Shown piece after piece: positions 45,865-60,456 of a DNA stretch of 64,000 nt; within the stretch, counting starts at the first letter, position 1; each line of letters opens with the position of its first letter. Source of the stretch: Cladophialophora immunda (lineage: Eukaryota > Ascomycota > Eurotiomycetes > Chaetothyriales > Herpotrichiellaceae). Both the position numbers and the translations under genes were made by a program. Where the stretch lies: contig NW_015622541.1 in assembly GCF_000835495.1 (NCBI RefSeq), positions 3,472,001 through 3,536,000 of the forward strand, given 5' to 3'. The notes beneath the pieces were generated by a model. The model had not been told where the DNA came from, did not search any database, and worked only from the letters and a program-made list of their open reading frames with translations.

Positions 45865-47744
45865 TCATGCCTCCCCTCCCACCTTCAAGGTCGCGTGGAG
45901 GACACCCGTGGCATCCTTTCTCTCCAAAGACTTCTTGACCGGGTGGGGGTCCTCGAAGATTTCGTTGATTTCTTCCAGCGTGCGGCCCTGCAGGCGTGGT
46001 TAGCATCCGCCTTTCTCTTTTCTCGGACGGTGGCAGGGCTAGGGACGGGGAGGAAGAGGAAAGGGTAAGGAGACAAACGGGGAGACGAAGTGTGGAATAG
46101 GGACTAGGACTGGGACTGGGACTGGGACTAGACGTGACCATGAATATGAACAAGATTCTACGTACCTTTGTCTCGGGGAAGAACAGATACGTGATCAGCA
46201 CTTCGAAGCAGTCCCAGAAGACAAAGACCAGGTAGTAGTAGTACCCGATGTGGCTGATGGCGACGCCCGTCGTGTACTGGCCGACGACGCCGGCGATCGA
46301 GGCGACGATCTGGCCGAGCGCGTTGCCCTTTGCGCGGGTCTCGGTGGCCAGACACTCGGAGATGTAGAAGGGCTGCAGAGGGGTGAGGCAGAATGAGAAG
46401 ACCACGCTGAACAGGTAGATGAAGAAGATGCCCGCGTGGCCCGCGGCGGCCCCGCCCGACGTGACGGAGACCTTGGTCAGGCCCGTCACGACGGCCAGGC
46501 ACAGCGCGCAGCCCGTGAAGCCTCCCAGCAGCAGCGGTCTACGGCCGACGCGGTCGCTCAGCAACGACCCCAGGATCGCGGCGATCCACGACACCACGGG
46601 GTTCAGCGCGTTGAGGAGCAGCTGCGTGTGTGGGTTGGTGATGCCCGTCTGCTCCACGATGACGGGGAAGTAGTACGACACCAGCGCGTTGCCGGAGTAC
46701 TGGCCGAACCAAGCAAAGCCAACCACGCAGATCAGCCGTCGTCGAGCCGCCGGCGTCATAAACAGGTCGCGGTAGTCCCACCAGCGCTTGTCGGAGCCGT
46801 CTGAGGAGATCTGGGCGCGCATCTCAGCGAGTTGGAGGCGGACGAACGGGCTGGAGCTCGACCCTTCGCCGTGGTATGTGGCCAGGACAGCCTCTGCTTC
46901 TGCGTATCGATCTTGCGCCATGAGCCAACGCGGTGACTCGGGGCAGAAAAATACCCCCAAGACGATATATCCGGAGCTGACCATCTGCAGCCAAACCGGA
47001 AGGCGGAATGAAATAGTGCCGGCCATGTAGGCGGTTCCATAGGTCACCCAGGAGGCAAGGATACTCCCGACAAAGTAGTTTGTCTCGAGGAAGGCCGAAA
47101 GAGGACCACGCCAGTAAGGATGTGCCATCTCACTGACATAGGTGATCCCGGCCACGTTGAGGAACCCCTGCCCGAATCCGACGAAGAAGCGGCCGGCCAA
47201 GAACATCGCCCGAGAGGTCGAAGGAGCCTGGATGCAAGTGCTGAAGATGACCAACGCGGCACCGGTAAACATGCCCCATCGTCGCCCGAAAGTGTCGTTG
47301 ATAGGCCCACTAATTGGCAGAGCCGCAATGGCTCCGATGTTGTAGATCGCAAAGACCAGGCCGGTGGAAGAACTCGCAGATTTTCTGGAAGACAAATCAG
47401 CATAAAATTTAAGCAAGACATACCCAGGTGTCCGTGCCAGACGGCGCGACAGAGCAGAAATCAACAGTGAAAACAAACCACACTCACAATCCGTAATAAT
47501 TCAGATACTGAGGCATCGCATTGATGGCACCCATCAGCGAGCCATCGTAGCCCTGGAGGATGATGCAGAAGTAGCCGATGGACAGGATGAGGTAGAGCCT
47601 GAACATGGTAGGAGTAGTCGCACTGGGCTTGACGCCCTGGATGTCGTTGGCCAGGTCGAGGACGTCATGCTTGTGTACAATTTCCGAGCCGCCTTTGACG
47701 ACTTCCACCATGTGCTCCTCAGGAGCGTCCATCTTAGTCGACAT
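45865..47744 (-). CDS. MFS sugar transporter, lactose-permease-like
   Basis: Three exons: 47488-47744, 46166-47384 and 45865-45987, giving 532 residues. Joins restore YYGLKSASSSTGLVF and PETKGRTLEEINEIF. Twelve hydrophobic segments are expected. Sugar-porter signatures are present: GYDGSLMGAINAM in TM1, GRRWGMFTG in loop 2-3, PESPRWLM before the central loop, GRRPLLLGG in loop 8-9 and PETKGRTLEEI after TM12. The N-terminal cytosolic tail is acidic. Members include fungal lactose, cellobiose and hexose permeases working by proton symport at the plasma membrane. The next gene on the same strand encodes a GH2 beta-galactosidase, which favours lactose or another beta-galactoside as substrate; this is inference. 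The second intron carries a tandem hexamer. Confidence 0.88.
46101..46130. repeat. Tandem GGACTG hexamer inside permease intron
   Basis: About five units of a GGACT(G/A) hexamer in tandem within the 178 nt second intron of the permease gene. The intron is longer than most in the window. Confidence 0.7.
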
Positions 47745-48745
47745 CTTCTTGATACCAAGCAGGAGTTTGAGCTCAGTGCTCGGCCGGTGATAGTATTGGG
47801 TTTGTGAGAAGGAGGAAACCCGGTATGGTAGTTGAGAATGAAGATCGAGGGGTGAAGCCACGCTCTTTTGTACCTGTGCCTGCAACGTTCCAGGCTATAT
47901 GCATTCTCCAGCTTCTCTCCAGATTCCCAATGCCCCATGTGGAGATACCCTGTTCGTAGCCTTGCATCGTTTCTGGCAAATTGAGGCAGGTTCGAGGGCA
48001 ATTCGCTGGTCTTTCTGCCGATATTCTCTTAGGGCGCTCGCCCGTTTGCTTTCGCTCAAGATCCTCCAATGAGGGCAATGCCGCCCGAAAACCGCCAAAG
48101 GCGCCTCATAAACCGCCTCTAGATTTCCCGACTAGAAGCCGAGAGGACCTCAAAAGACTTTGCCCCTGGTGTAGTGCCCCACCGTGAGACAGAACGGACG
48201 AATGATTCTTGCAACGGCATTGGTGGCGAAGGTTGCTGCTCCGTGCTTGGACAGGTTTACGGTAGTTGCGCATTGAAGACGCTCAATTCAAGCCTGTGGT
48301 GGCGGAGAGCAGCCAAGACACGCTAGTCTACTTTGGTGCACTGTAAAGCGGCTTCCTCCATATTCCAACTCGGCTAGTTCGAATCATGCCATTTTAAGCT
48401 TCTCGTTCTGTGCTCTCTTTCGACGTCCATGAATCCTCCAGCGCTGCTAGTTGTGCATTCTTGCATGAAACGTGGCGAATTTCGCTAAGACTCTATTATG
48501 CCTACCTTTAGTTCGATCAAAGCGGGTGGGCGTGCTTCCGCAGTGGACATCTGACTATCCTCCGTTGCAGTCAATCCCAATACCATGTTCAGAGAACGTG
48601 GTGTGTCAACATTGAAATACGGCTGCTTATAGTTGTCTAGCGTATAGGTGTAAAAGCCAGGAGCCGATAATGGAAACCCCAAAGAGAACAAGCAACCGAA
48701 CTACATGCCGATGGTTTTCTGGCTAAGCAAGAGATTCGGTCTCGC
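47745..48745. other. Intergenic, permease promoter and beta-galactosidase 3' flank
   Basis: A 1.0 kb region between two minus-strand genes. No frame has a motif. It probably carries the permease promoter, but I could not pick a convincing regulator site. Confidence 0.5.
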
Positions 48746-52085
<3,340 letters not shown>

Positions 52086-52831
52086 AGTTGTGGCAGAAAG
52101 CAGCTGCAAATACAACAAGAATAACCTCGCCAGCAGAGACACGAGTTTTGAATATGGGAACAACGAGGGTGAAATGATCTTTTGCGCGCGCTGAAGGCGA
52201 GGCGTGACATGTAGATCCCATTGCTGGACGCCGGATAGCTCATGTCGGCGCAAGTGATTGCGATGTGCCCGACCCAATCCATCGTGACCAGCATTGGGTA
52301 GGCCGGAAGGTGCTGGAGACTGGACGACGTACCCCTTGGCGATCAATCAAAGATGGGGTTGTATTCTCTCACAGGAGACTGGCTGCATATTGGTGAGCAA
52401 ATGAAAATCGCATGTAATCCGCGTCCAAATCCTACAGAGGATCAACTGCCTCCCCGCAAATCGATCAAAGACGAATCGGAGCGCCTTTTTCTCCGCCAGC
52501 TTTTCCGCCCTCAATCCAGCTATTTCATAGTGGCTGGCGGCTAGTGCACACAGAGCACTACAGCAGCCAGATATGTAGACGTTTTAAGTTAGTATAAATA
52601 TCCATCTTGCCGCTACAACAAGCAGATCGAAGAGGTCGTCAATCCGCCAATCACAGCGGAGACCTCGCTGGTCACATGAATCTGCTTCATCTTGTCATGC
52701 ACCTCCTCTCTACCACATGCTGCTCCATATCAGCGACACCAATGGCGAGAACAATTTGCTAGAGTGGATGCTATCGGGCCTCCAAAACACCGACATATGT
52801 CCTGGGACCGCGTCCCTCCACCCGGCTGCTG
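52086..52831. promoter_or_regulatory. Shared promoter of beta-galactosidase (-) and Zn2Cys6 regulator (+)
   Basis: This 746 bp lies between divergent starts. It includes a TATAAATA element at 52593-52600 and a CCAAT at 52647-52651, both facing the regulator gene. Scattered CCGG and CGG triplets (for example near 52230 and 52300) could belong to Zn-cluster sites, but no clear paired site was found. Confidence 0.55.
52593..52600 (+). promoter_or_regulatory. TATA-like element upstream of the Zn2Cys6 gene
   Basis: TATAAATA about 232 bp before the regulator's ATG, in otherwise mixed sequence. Likely a core promoter element. Confidence 0.45.
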
Positions 52832-54539
52832 ATGAGGCCCAAATCAGCCTGTGTCGTCTGTCGGTAAGTTGCGACGCCCGTGATCCAGGAAGTCCAATCG
52901 CTCAGCTTGACTCGTAGGAGGCGTCGCAGGAAATGCATACGGTCGTACCAGGGAACAACATGCGATTTCTGTACCGAGAGGAATCTGCAGTGCATTGTGA
53001 GTCAGGAAGCCGACTTTCCAGAAGATGGCTACGAGCCGATCGTGCCTCGACGGATCCATGCTCTAACGCACAAGTCCAGGCTCCTGCCGCCCCTGGACTT
53101 GTGCGAGGAGCTGATCAATCTCTATTTCCGCTACATCCATGTGTCGTTTCACGTCTTGTTTCACAAGCCGTCCTTTTTGGCCGCTTTCAAGAACGGCTCG
53201 CTGTCGAGGATCCTCCTTTTCGCCGTCATCGGCATGTCAGCCCGCTTTTCGCAGCACGAAAGCCTAATCAAGGCATCACCTCGGGAGCGAGGCAGACCCT
53301 TCACCAAAGAAGCAGAGCGTTTATTGAATCTACACGACATCTCCCTCACCACCATCCAAGCTTGCCTGTTGCTGGGAGCGTCCGCCGTGGTCGAGGGGGA
53401 AGGGGCGACAGAATCTGTTTACTTCAGTATTGCTTGCCGCATGGGAATGCTTCTAGACCTTCCTAACGCACCGGTCACAACGCGAATCCAGCAAGAGCTC
53501 AACTTTAGAGGTTAGGGAGCCGATGGCATACCGTACAGGTCTGGCAGTGACTGACTGGGCTACAGTATGGTGGGCGTTGTACGAAACGGACACATGGTCA
53601 TCGACGGGAGTGCGATTGCCGAAGATGATGCCGTTGCGCAATGTGCCGCTCCCGATGGCCGAGAAGAGATTCCTCGAGCTTTCGTCCACCGCACCCCCGA
53701 ACCGAACTTACATCGCCAACCGCGGATCCCCAACGGCGAAATCACCCATTCCACAGGACTCGCTGATAGCACATTCGGTGATGGTAAACCAAATCTTCTC
53801 TCAGATCGACGAGGTCAACTCACGAGCCGTCTCCGGTGAGCTGCACGGCGCCGAGCTCACACAGGCTGTCGAGCGTGTGTCGGTGGAGCTGAATTCCTGG
53901 GCCTGTAGCCTTCCGGACAGGATGGTCAACACGCCGGAGAACCTCGTGTACTGGACAAGGCAAGGTTTCGGTAACATATTTGTCGTCCTGCACATGGACT
54001 ATTGCCACCTGTGCCAGATCCTCTTTTACCAGTTCCTCCACGGCAGCGCGAATCAAGCATATCACCACGAGGACCAGGACCAGCATCAGCTGAGGAGTCA
54101 GTACGCCCAGAAATGCCGCAAATACTCCACGGACGTTTGCAATCTCATCCACCTAGCGAGCGAGACCGAGGGGGCCGAACTCCTCAACTCGATCGTCGGC
54201 CACGTCCTGACCATCGCCTCCACCGTTCAGCTGCACATCCTGCTCTTCAGCGACGATGCAGCGGACGTGCACAGTGCGCGCAGACTGCTCGAGCGCAACT
54301 TCGAGCTGCTCACCCGCTTGAAGACGTTCTGGCCCTGCATCGACATCTCGTTTGCCCGGTTCGAGGCCTTCCACAAGGCCTGCCTGCGCTGCCAGGACGA
54401 CTCGCACTTCCAGATGGATCAGTGGATGCTCAAGTTCATGCTCGAGTTCGCGGCGCCTCTCACTGAGAGATATGAAGAGGAAGGAGGTGGCGAGGAGAAT
54501 TTCCAGCGCCCGTGGTCTTTGATCAGCACTGCAATTTAG
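52832..54539 (+). CDS. Zn2Cys6 fungal transcription factor
   Basis: Three exons: 52832-52863, 52918-53510 and 53566-54539, giving 532 residues. The first exon is only 32 nt and its splice falls within the zinc cluster. The joined motif is CVVC, then six residues to a third Cys (RRRRRKC), and then CDFCTERNLQC: the CX2CX6C...CX2CX6C binuclear cluster binding CGG-type DNA. The linker is short. Residues about 75-400 form the fungal-specific regulatory domain (LINLYFRYIHVSFHVLFHKPSF, ACLLLGASAVVEGEG, RMGMLLDLP, VWWALYETDTWSSTG). It is transcribed divergently from the beta-galactosidase gene and may control it and the permease, by position only. It does not match a regulator I can name. Confidence 0.9.
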
Positions 54540-55255
54540 CGGGATACACAGAAGTACAATGTGCTGAGCGCTGTGGGACAAACTACGAGATTGTATGCGA
54601 CAGGTTCATTTGTTCAGATCAAGCCATGCCGGATGGAAACAGCAGCCACGAATGTCCCAGCACCAGATGTCCAGGGAGGTGTGGGAGAACGACGTTTGAT
54701 CGAGTTCAGTCCTTCCAGCGCCCGATCCCTGAGCGCTTTGTGGCCAGGGTCTTGTGAGTTCTCTCCAGGTACCCGAGACGTCTGTATTTCTCGGTCTCGC
54801 CGCTAGCTGCTGACCGCCCAAAACTCTAGATACCCTTGGCCTCCCCGGAACTTTGCTCCAACACCCCGCGTGCCCGCCGATCTTAGTTCTAGGAGGGGAT
54901 CCAACTTTATCCCGACTGAACTGCAAAGTCCTGGAGACCATGAGGAGTTTCGTAAGCGGGCGTTGGGGGGTTGGGTGCTTAGAGGGGCTGAGGACCACGT
55001 CTAGCAATCAGTGAGAGGGAACGGAGGCAGGGTCTCATCTGAAAGAAGCGGCACAAGTGGTATTAACACGGGTAGATGCTGCCCTTCTGTCGCCTAGCAT
55101 AAGAACCACGATAGGGCTTGCCACCTAGTTCGAAGGCAACACACCATTCAGCGGTTTGAAACTAAAGGAGCGTGTTCCACCATCCACACGAGCTGCCGAC
55201 CATATTTCCCCACTGGATGATCATCCCACAACTGTCCCAGGCGACAGCTCCGCAC
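54540..55255. other. Convergent intergenic region
   Basis: A 716 bp gap between the ends of the Zn2Cys6 gene (+) and the following orphan gene (-). No coding or RNA feature was recognised. Confidence 0.5.
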
Positions 55256-56068
55256 CTACACGTCGAATTGTCCATAGAGCACACGCTCCGAAACAGGCCT
55301 ATCCCCCAGATTCAAGTTACTGAAACCTGCGCGAAGCCTCGCCTGTGCTATGGCCGCGTCATTTTGGGCGGAGAATCGCTTGTACTCCGGGTCAACGTCC
55401 TTGACGACTTTCTCCGGCTGCTCGAGGTTCTCGAGAGCTAGGTCCTGGCGCTGTATCGAGGGCGTTGTGTATTGGTCGAGAACTGTAGCGGTGAAGACGG
55501 ACTTATTATCTCTCTCTCTCTCTCTCGCGAGGTGCATTGCAATGTGGTTGAGGAGGAGGGGATGCAAGGCCTCGGGGGACGGACATGCACTATCAACCAT
55601 GGTCGGGTCAGGGGGGAAGAAAGCGTCGTGAAGACGATCTGGACGCTGGGTCCCCGCCTGTCGGGCATGTCGGGCACTCACTGGAGGGATCTGAATGCTA
55701 GCGAGGGTGCCCGTGGTTTCGGTCGCGCAACCACAGATGAACGCCATGACGAGCTCGACACAGTGCAGTATGACTTCCCGGTTGTCGAGCTGGTCCCACG
55801 GGTATCTGGTGCCGGTGAAGTAGGCCGTGCCGCCGCTGCTGACCATGAACTTCCAGGCCAACTGCCTGGTCTCCCTGTTGGTGTCGTCCCTCTCCAAGAC
55901 GGCGGGATCAACCTCCTCGCGGCACATGAATAGGTAGCAGCCCTGCGCGAGTTGATTGCGGTTGTCGTTGCCGGTCACGCCGGCCCAGACAGGGTGGTCC
56001 TCGAGTATTCTGGACCACAACTCCTCCCTTGATTTTGGGGGAGGATATGAATATCGAAAGAGAGACAT
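55256..56068 (-). CDS. Hypothetical protein with in-frame GA repeat
   Basis: Single open frame of 270 residues beginning MSLFRYSYPPPKSREELWSRI. No domain recognised. The first 110 residues look globular, with conserved-looking aromatic and Cys positions (WKFMVSSGGTAYFTGTRYPWDQL, VELVMAFICGC). Residues about 175-190 include an Arg-Glu run (ARERERDN) encoded by a 9-unit TC/GA microsatellite. The end (RLRAGFSNLNLGDRP) is Gly/Asn-rich. A TATATATA element at 56158-56165, 90 bp upstream on the same strand, supports a real promoter. Introns within the frame cannot be excluded. Function unknown. Confidence 0.5.
   Translation of the reverse strand: MSLFRYSYPPPKSREELWSRILEDHPVWAGVTGNDNRNQLAQGCYLFMCREEVDPAVLERDDTNRETRQLAWKFMVSSGGTAYFTGTRYPWDQLDNREVILHCVELVMAFICGCATETTGTLASIQIPPVSARHARQAGTQRPDRLHDAFFPPDPTMVDSACPSPEALHPLLLNHIAMHLARERERDNKSVFTATVLDQYTTPSIQRQDLALENLEQPEKVVKDVDPEYKRFSAQNDAAIAQARLRAGFSNLNLGDRPVSERVLYGQFDV
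55509..55526. repeat. (TC)9 microsatellite within a coding frame
   Basis: Nine perfect TC units on the plus strand; on the coding minus strand it is a GA tract translated as alternating Arg and Glu. A slippage-prone site in the hypothetical gene. Confidence 0.85.
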
Positions 56069-56837
56069 GGCTCAGGTCTGCAAAGCGAAGAAGCGTACGG
56101 AAGAAGGGTGAAGGAGAAATGTATGCAGAAGGAGGAAATGAACCTAGGGGATGCCCTATATATATACCTCGACCCTCCTGCCCAGAGTCGAGCGGGGGAA
56201 GCGAACTTTGCGAATGTGACGTATACCCCGCCAATGGCAGCACAGTCCCAGACTCAGCCAGCGATGGTCCATGAGCCCACATCTCACTCCCGCTGGACTT
56301 GAACACTTGGATCGCCAATCACGTCCTGCAGCACTCGGGCCAGTCGATGGTCATGGCGGCTGGGTGACAGCAGGGTGACAGCATTGACAGCCCAACAAAA
56401 AGAGCAGACCAAACAGAGCGCTGATCGAAAGGAAAGCGGTGGGAGGAGTGGAGAGTTGTCTCAAGGGAAACCGGAGGCGAGGGAAAAGGAGGATGTTGAA
56501 GCGGGTGGGATCGACACAGCAAACATGTCTGGCCATTGCAGGACGCACTTGGAAAAGGCAAAACGAGTTGCTGGGTGCCTGGTGGGTTGCTGATGTCTAT
56601 GGACAGAACTTTTCTGATTGCGTTGCCAAATGAACCGTCTACTGAACCCAATCTTTGCGCTGGTTCGACCAGTCCTCTCACAGCCTTGCCAATCTCTGGC
56701 GCCATTCGTGTCTAGGAAGGTTTGAATCAGCCGTGGGCCCCAAGCCTAATCCATGTTGCGTGTATGGTACGGGCGAGAACTTGCTCACTGACAGAGGCAG
56801 TGGCTGACAGAGGCCCTGTGTCAACAGAAAGACCCGC
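56069..56837. other. Intergenic, orphan gene promoter and Kv-beta 3' flank
   Basis: A 769 bp region between two minus-strand genes, with a TATA-like element near its left end. No gene is recognised. Confidence 0.5.
56158..56165 (-). promoter_or_regulatory. TATA-like element of the orphan gene
   Basis: TATATATA lying 90 bp upstream of the minus-strand ATG at 56068. Symmetric, so the strand is inferred from the nearest gene start. Confidence 0.45.
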
Positions 56838-58118
56838 CTACCTCGATCTTCCAAAGGAGGCCGGCGCGGCGGGCTTGTTGTCCAGGATCTCCTCGATCTC
56901 CTCCATGGTCTTGTCGTCCAGCTTCTCCAACAGCTTGAGCGCCTTGCAGTTGTCCACAATCTGCTCGACCTTGGTGGCGCCGAGGATGACCGTGCTGACG
57001 TTGGGGTTCTTGGCGCACCAGGCCAGCGCCAATTGTGACATGTTGCCGCCCAGTCGTTCGGCGATCTGGGTCAACTTCTTGACCTTTTCAATCTTGGCCT
57101 TGCCTTCGGGTTTCTGAAGCGAGTCGATGGTGCTGCCGAAGAAGTCTTTGTGGTTGGCGAACCGTGAGCCCTCGGGAATGCCGTTGTTGTACTTGCCAGT
57201 CAAGAGACCAGATGCGAGTGGCGACCAGATGGTGGTGCCGTACTTGTACTCCTGGTACAGCGGCGCATACTCGACCTCGAATCTTTGGCGGTGGAAGGCG
57301 TTGTACTGAGGTTGCTCGGCGATCGGGGCAATCAGGTTATACTTCTCAGCAATCAACGTGGCTTCCGTGATCTGGGTGGCCGACCACTCGGACGTCCCCC
57401 AGTAGTAGGCGAGGTTGAGATTTCGGATGACCTGAGTGAAGCCCTCGACAATCTCCTTCATCGGAGTGGCATAGTCAGGTCGGTGGGCCAGCACAATATC
57501 CACATATGGTTGTTGGAGACGCTCCAGGGAGCTCTTGAGACCTTCGACCACATGCTTTCGTGAGAGGCCACGGGTGTTTGGCTCTTTTCGCCCTGTGCCG
57601 AAGAAGATCTTGGTGGACAAGACATACTCGTCTCGGGGCCAGTTGAGCTCCTTGAGAGCGTTCCCCATCTCAATTTCGGATTGTCCATTGGCGTATGTCT
57701 GCATTGGCGTAAGTATTGTACCCGCGAGAGGGTGGTAGTGCTCACCTCTGCAGTGTCGAAGAAGTTGATGCCATGGTCCCACGCAGCTTGCAAGCATCTG
57801 GTCCGGCTTGTCAGCATGAGCTTGACGACGCGCGCACACGACCTACTCCTTGACAATGTTGCCCTTCTGGGTTCCTCCGTATGTGAGCCAGCCACCTGTT
57901 CACGATGTTAGCCATCAGAGCACCTCCGGCCAATGCGCCTTTCCACTTACCCAGCGACAAAACTGAGACCTTTAGACCGGTAGGGCCGAGGTGGCGGAAG
58001 ACCTGATTGTGCGGTGGACGTCAGTAACCATATTGTGGCGGCGCAAGTGCACCTCAATGCCGCTGGATGGAGGAAGACGCACCATGTCTTTGGGGTCGAA
58101 AGCGGATCGGACAGCCAT
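56838..58118 (-). CDS. Aldo/keto reductase of the voltage-gated K+ channel beta-subunit family
   Basis: Five exons: 58083-58118, 57951-58002, 57847-57895, 57746-57797 and 56838-57698, giving 349 residues. The first four exons are only 36-52 nt each; all junctions keep phase and rebuild [28 protein letters not shown] and [25 protein letters not shown]. These NADPH-dependent oxidoreductases share the Kv-beta sequence. The AKR tetrad is present: Asp in FFDTAE, Tyr in TYANG, Lys in LSTKIFFG and His in VLAHRPD. Cofactor-binding marks include [34 protein letters not shown]. No Kv channel lies nearby; fungal members more likely act as free aldehyde reductases. The number of tiny exons is unusual for the window. 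Confidence 0.92.
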
Positions 58119-58876
58119 GTCTGCGAGTGATCTGGAACGAAACTGCGACGGAGGGTTGAATACACTTCTGGCTAAGCTGTAGATGAGTCTTGGGGAGCTT
58201 GATCGCAGCAGCAATTGCATGAACCAGAGGGTGGAAGGAAAGTGTCGTGAAATGCGGAATTGGAGAAGGGAGGGAGAGAAAAAAAGTCGCAGAGGAGGGG
58301 CCACCACGGCCACGTTATCATGACGTTTGAGATTGGTTCCTCTCAACGCTGGCTATTTACCACCACTGTCGCTTCCTACAAAATTACCCCTCGATCCACG
58401 TCGACCACACGGACATTAGCTATCTACACTCCATGGTGGAGTTGCGGGCTTGCGACATGGAGAGCATTTCCTGAACCTGGTAAGCCGAAACACAGATCGG
58501 ACAATTGCCGGTGGCCAATCCCGTCTCGACGGATCACTAATTGGCTGGGTTCCAAGGTGCTTGCGCTTCAGATTCGCCATGATTAAATCATCCTCGAGAT
58601 CACGTTATTGCCAGAGGCGAGCGAGTGGGAATGCGACACACGGCTCGACGGCCTTCGACGGGCGGTACTGCCGATGCCAGGCACACGAGGAGGTCTCGGT
58701 AGGTTATTATCAATATGTCAACACCGACAAACACAGGATCTTCCCGGTGGCCGCTTTGTCACCAGTCTAGGAGTTAGGTGTTAATGAGGCCCTTAAGACC
58801 CTATCGTTGCGCTCGTCAGATCCCTAGCCACTGTTCACACACAGGAGAACGGTGCGCAGAAGAATGGCTTTCCATG
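58119..58876. other. Intergenic, Kv-beta promoter and cupin 3' flank
   Basis: A 758 bp region between two minus-strand genes. Nothing beyond short unsupported frames is seen. Confidence 0.5.
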
Positions 58877-59449
58877 TTACGAGAGGAACAGTTCTGGCAA
58901 GGCTCCCTTCCCTTCTACCTCAACTTCCTTGCTGTCCAGCTGGATCGCCAGCAGCCTCACCGGCTTGGAGTCACTGGGGTTCCTCCACATGTGCATGGTC
59001 CCTCGCTGGACAAAGATGTCTCCTCTCGCCAGGCGCCTCTTCTCACCAGAGTCCAGTTCCAATTCCACCTCGCCCTCCAGCACCACGCCATAGTCAATCG
59101 AAACAGTGCGATGCATGGGCGACTTCGCACCAGGACCCATATCGACCACCCGACACACTGATCCGCCCTTGATTGTGATGCCGGGGTGTTTCTGCTGGTA
59201 CCCGTTATAGACGTCCAGGTCAGCATTGCCGTTGAAGTCGGCCGGGATTGTGTCTGTTGCGTATGCGAGGCCGAACCCCGAAGTAGGGAAATTCGACCAC
59301 GTAGGTTCTGGAGAGATTGAGCCTGCGGCAGAAGAGCTCGGGTCGGCAGGGTCAGCAGTTGCGAATATTGCTACGCCGTCTGCATTATGAGTGGTGATGT
59401 GTCGGGAAAACTTGGGCAATCCCTCGACCTTGGTCGCTGGTTCTGTCAT
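58877..59449 (-). CDS. Cupin-domain protein
   Basis: Single exon of 190 residues from the ATG that begins MTEPATKVEG. Residues about 100-170 form a cupin beta-barrel: MHRTVSIDYGVVLEGEVEL is the first conserved half and GDIFVQRGTMHMWRN the second, with His residues that can bind a metal. The N-terminal 95 residues (HITTHNADGVAIF, PADFNGNADLDVY) resemble fungal small cupins. These are often annotated simply as cupin-fold proteins and sit in polyketide and catabolic clusters, but no such cluster is here. Cytosolic, since no signal peptide is seen. Enzyme activity is unknown; a dioxygenase- or isomerase-like role is possible. Confidence 0.85.
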   Translation of the reverse strand: MTEPATKVEGLPKFSRHITTHNADGVAIFATADPADPSSSAAGSISPEPTWSNFPTSGFGLAYATDTIPADFNGNADLDVYNGYQQKHPGITIKGGSVCRVVDMGPGAKSPMHRTVSIDYGVVLEGEVELELDSGEKRRLARGDIFVQRGTMHMWRNPSDSKPVRLLAIQLDSKEVEVEGKGALPELFLS

Positions 59450-60456
59450 GGTTTTTCTGTTCACGGCTGGATGTCGAAGCTCTCCGGCTTCTCACTGTTA
59501 CAGACAAGCGATGGACGACACGGCAAAACCAAGCCTAGGTAAGTTTTGTCGAGAACATCTGTCAGGAGATACCCTAGACATGTGGACGTTATATCGTTCC
59601 TCATCATGATCCGCAATGGCCTCTGTGAAGCTGACTGCCGAACAAAGTGTGCGGGAGACGCAATTTCAAGGAAGCGTGGGGCTCAGGATCGTGGGGAAGT
59701 CCTTCTTGCGAGCTATACTACGTACAAGAGGTGGCAGCCGATGTCGAAAATAAGTGACACAGTCTGACGAGAAATTATGTAGAGAAGTGATTTACCACTG
59801 ACTCCTAGGAATTGTCTTTTTTAAGTGTATTTATCCTGTTCTTACCTAGGTATTCCTGTTAAGAATACTGGCTATACCTGATCTGGCGGCTGCCTCGTCG
59901 CTGTCGAGTGACCGTCTATTCTCTGCCAGACTCTTTGTCAGATGGTGCTATTTTCTTCCAGATAGCCACCAGGAGCCAGATTCGGCTCAGCGCCTGCCAC
60001 CCTCGGAGTGCTGGCCGCCAGTGACCATACTCGTTGTAGGTGGCAAACCTTTCGCTTAACTCGGGCGATGGAGTAGTCACTATTCGTCGGTCAACGCTAC
60101 GAGAGGTTGCCGAGCACTTGATGTTTTGATATATACTTCGTACTACGTGAAGACATAATCGTCATTAGCTATGTACCAGGTACCGTTCGTCGCGGGCTGA
60201 GCATGAAGAAGCCACAGTGGCTGGCCCTGCCGTGTTGTTGGGCAGACTGTCCTCACTACCACGACTCACCTATTAGTCTCACCATGCCTGAGGACCAGCC
60301 ACCAGCTCACGAAACTTTCTTGGTACAAACTTCTCCTTCTTTGTACACATTTGGCCTACTTTTTATTTCATCCCTACGGCATCTTCATGAGCCGATTTGC
60401 GGCCGTGGACCACCTGCTGCTAACATTCTTATTCTTGTCAGACTTTGGCCGAGAAC
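59450..60456. other. Divergent promoter region, cupin (-) and F-box (+)
   Basis: About 1.0 kb between divergent starts. It carries a perfect palindrome TACCTAGGTA at 59843-59852 and GTACCAGGTACC near 60173-60184. A short frame from ATG 60203 ends at 60460, overlapping the F-box start, and is not called. Confidence 0.5.

Noticed and set aside
48360..48400. tRNA T-arm-like TAGTTCGAATC
   Set aside because: No matching A box, acceptor stem or anticodon arm lies at the right distance.
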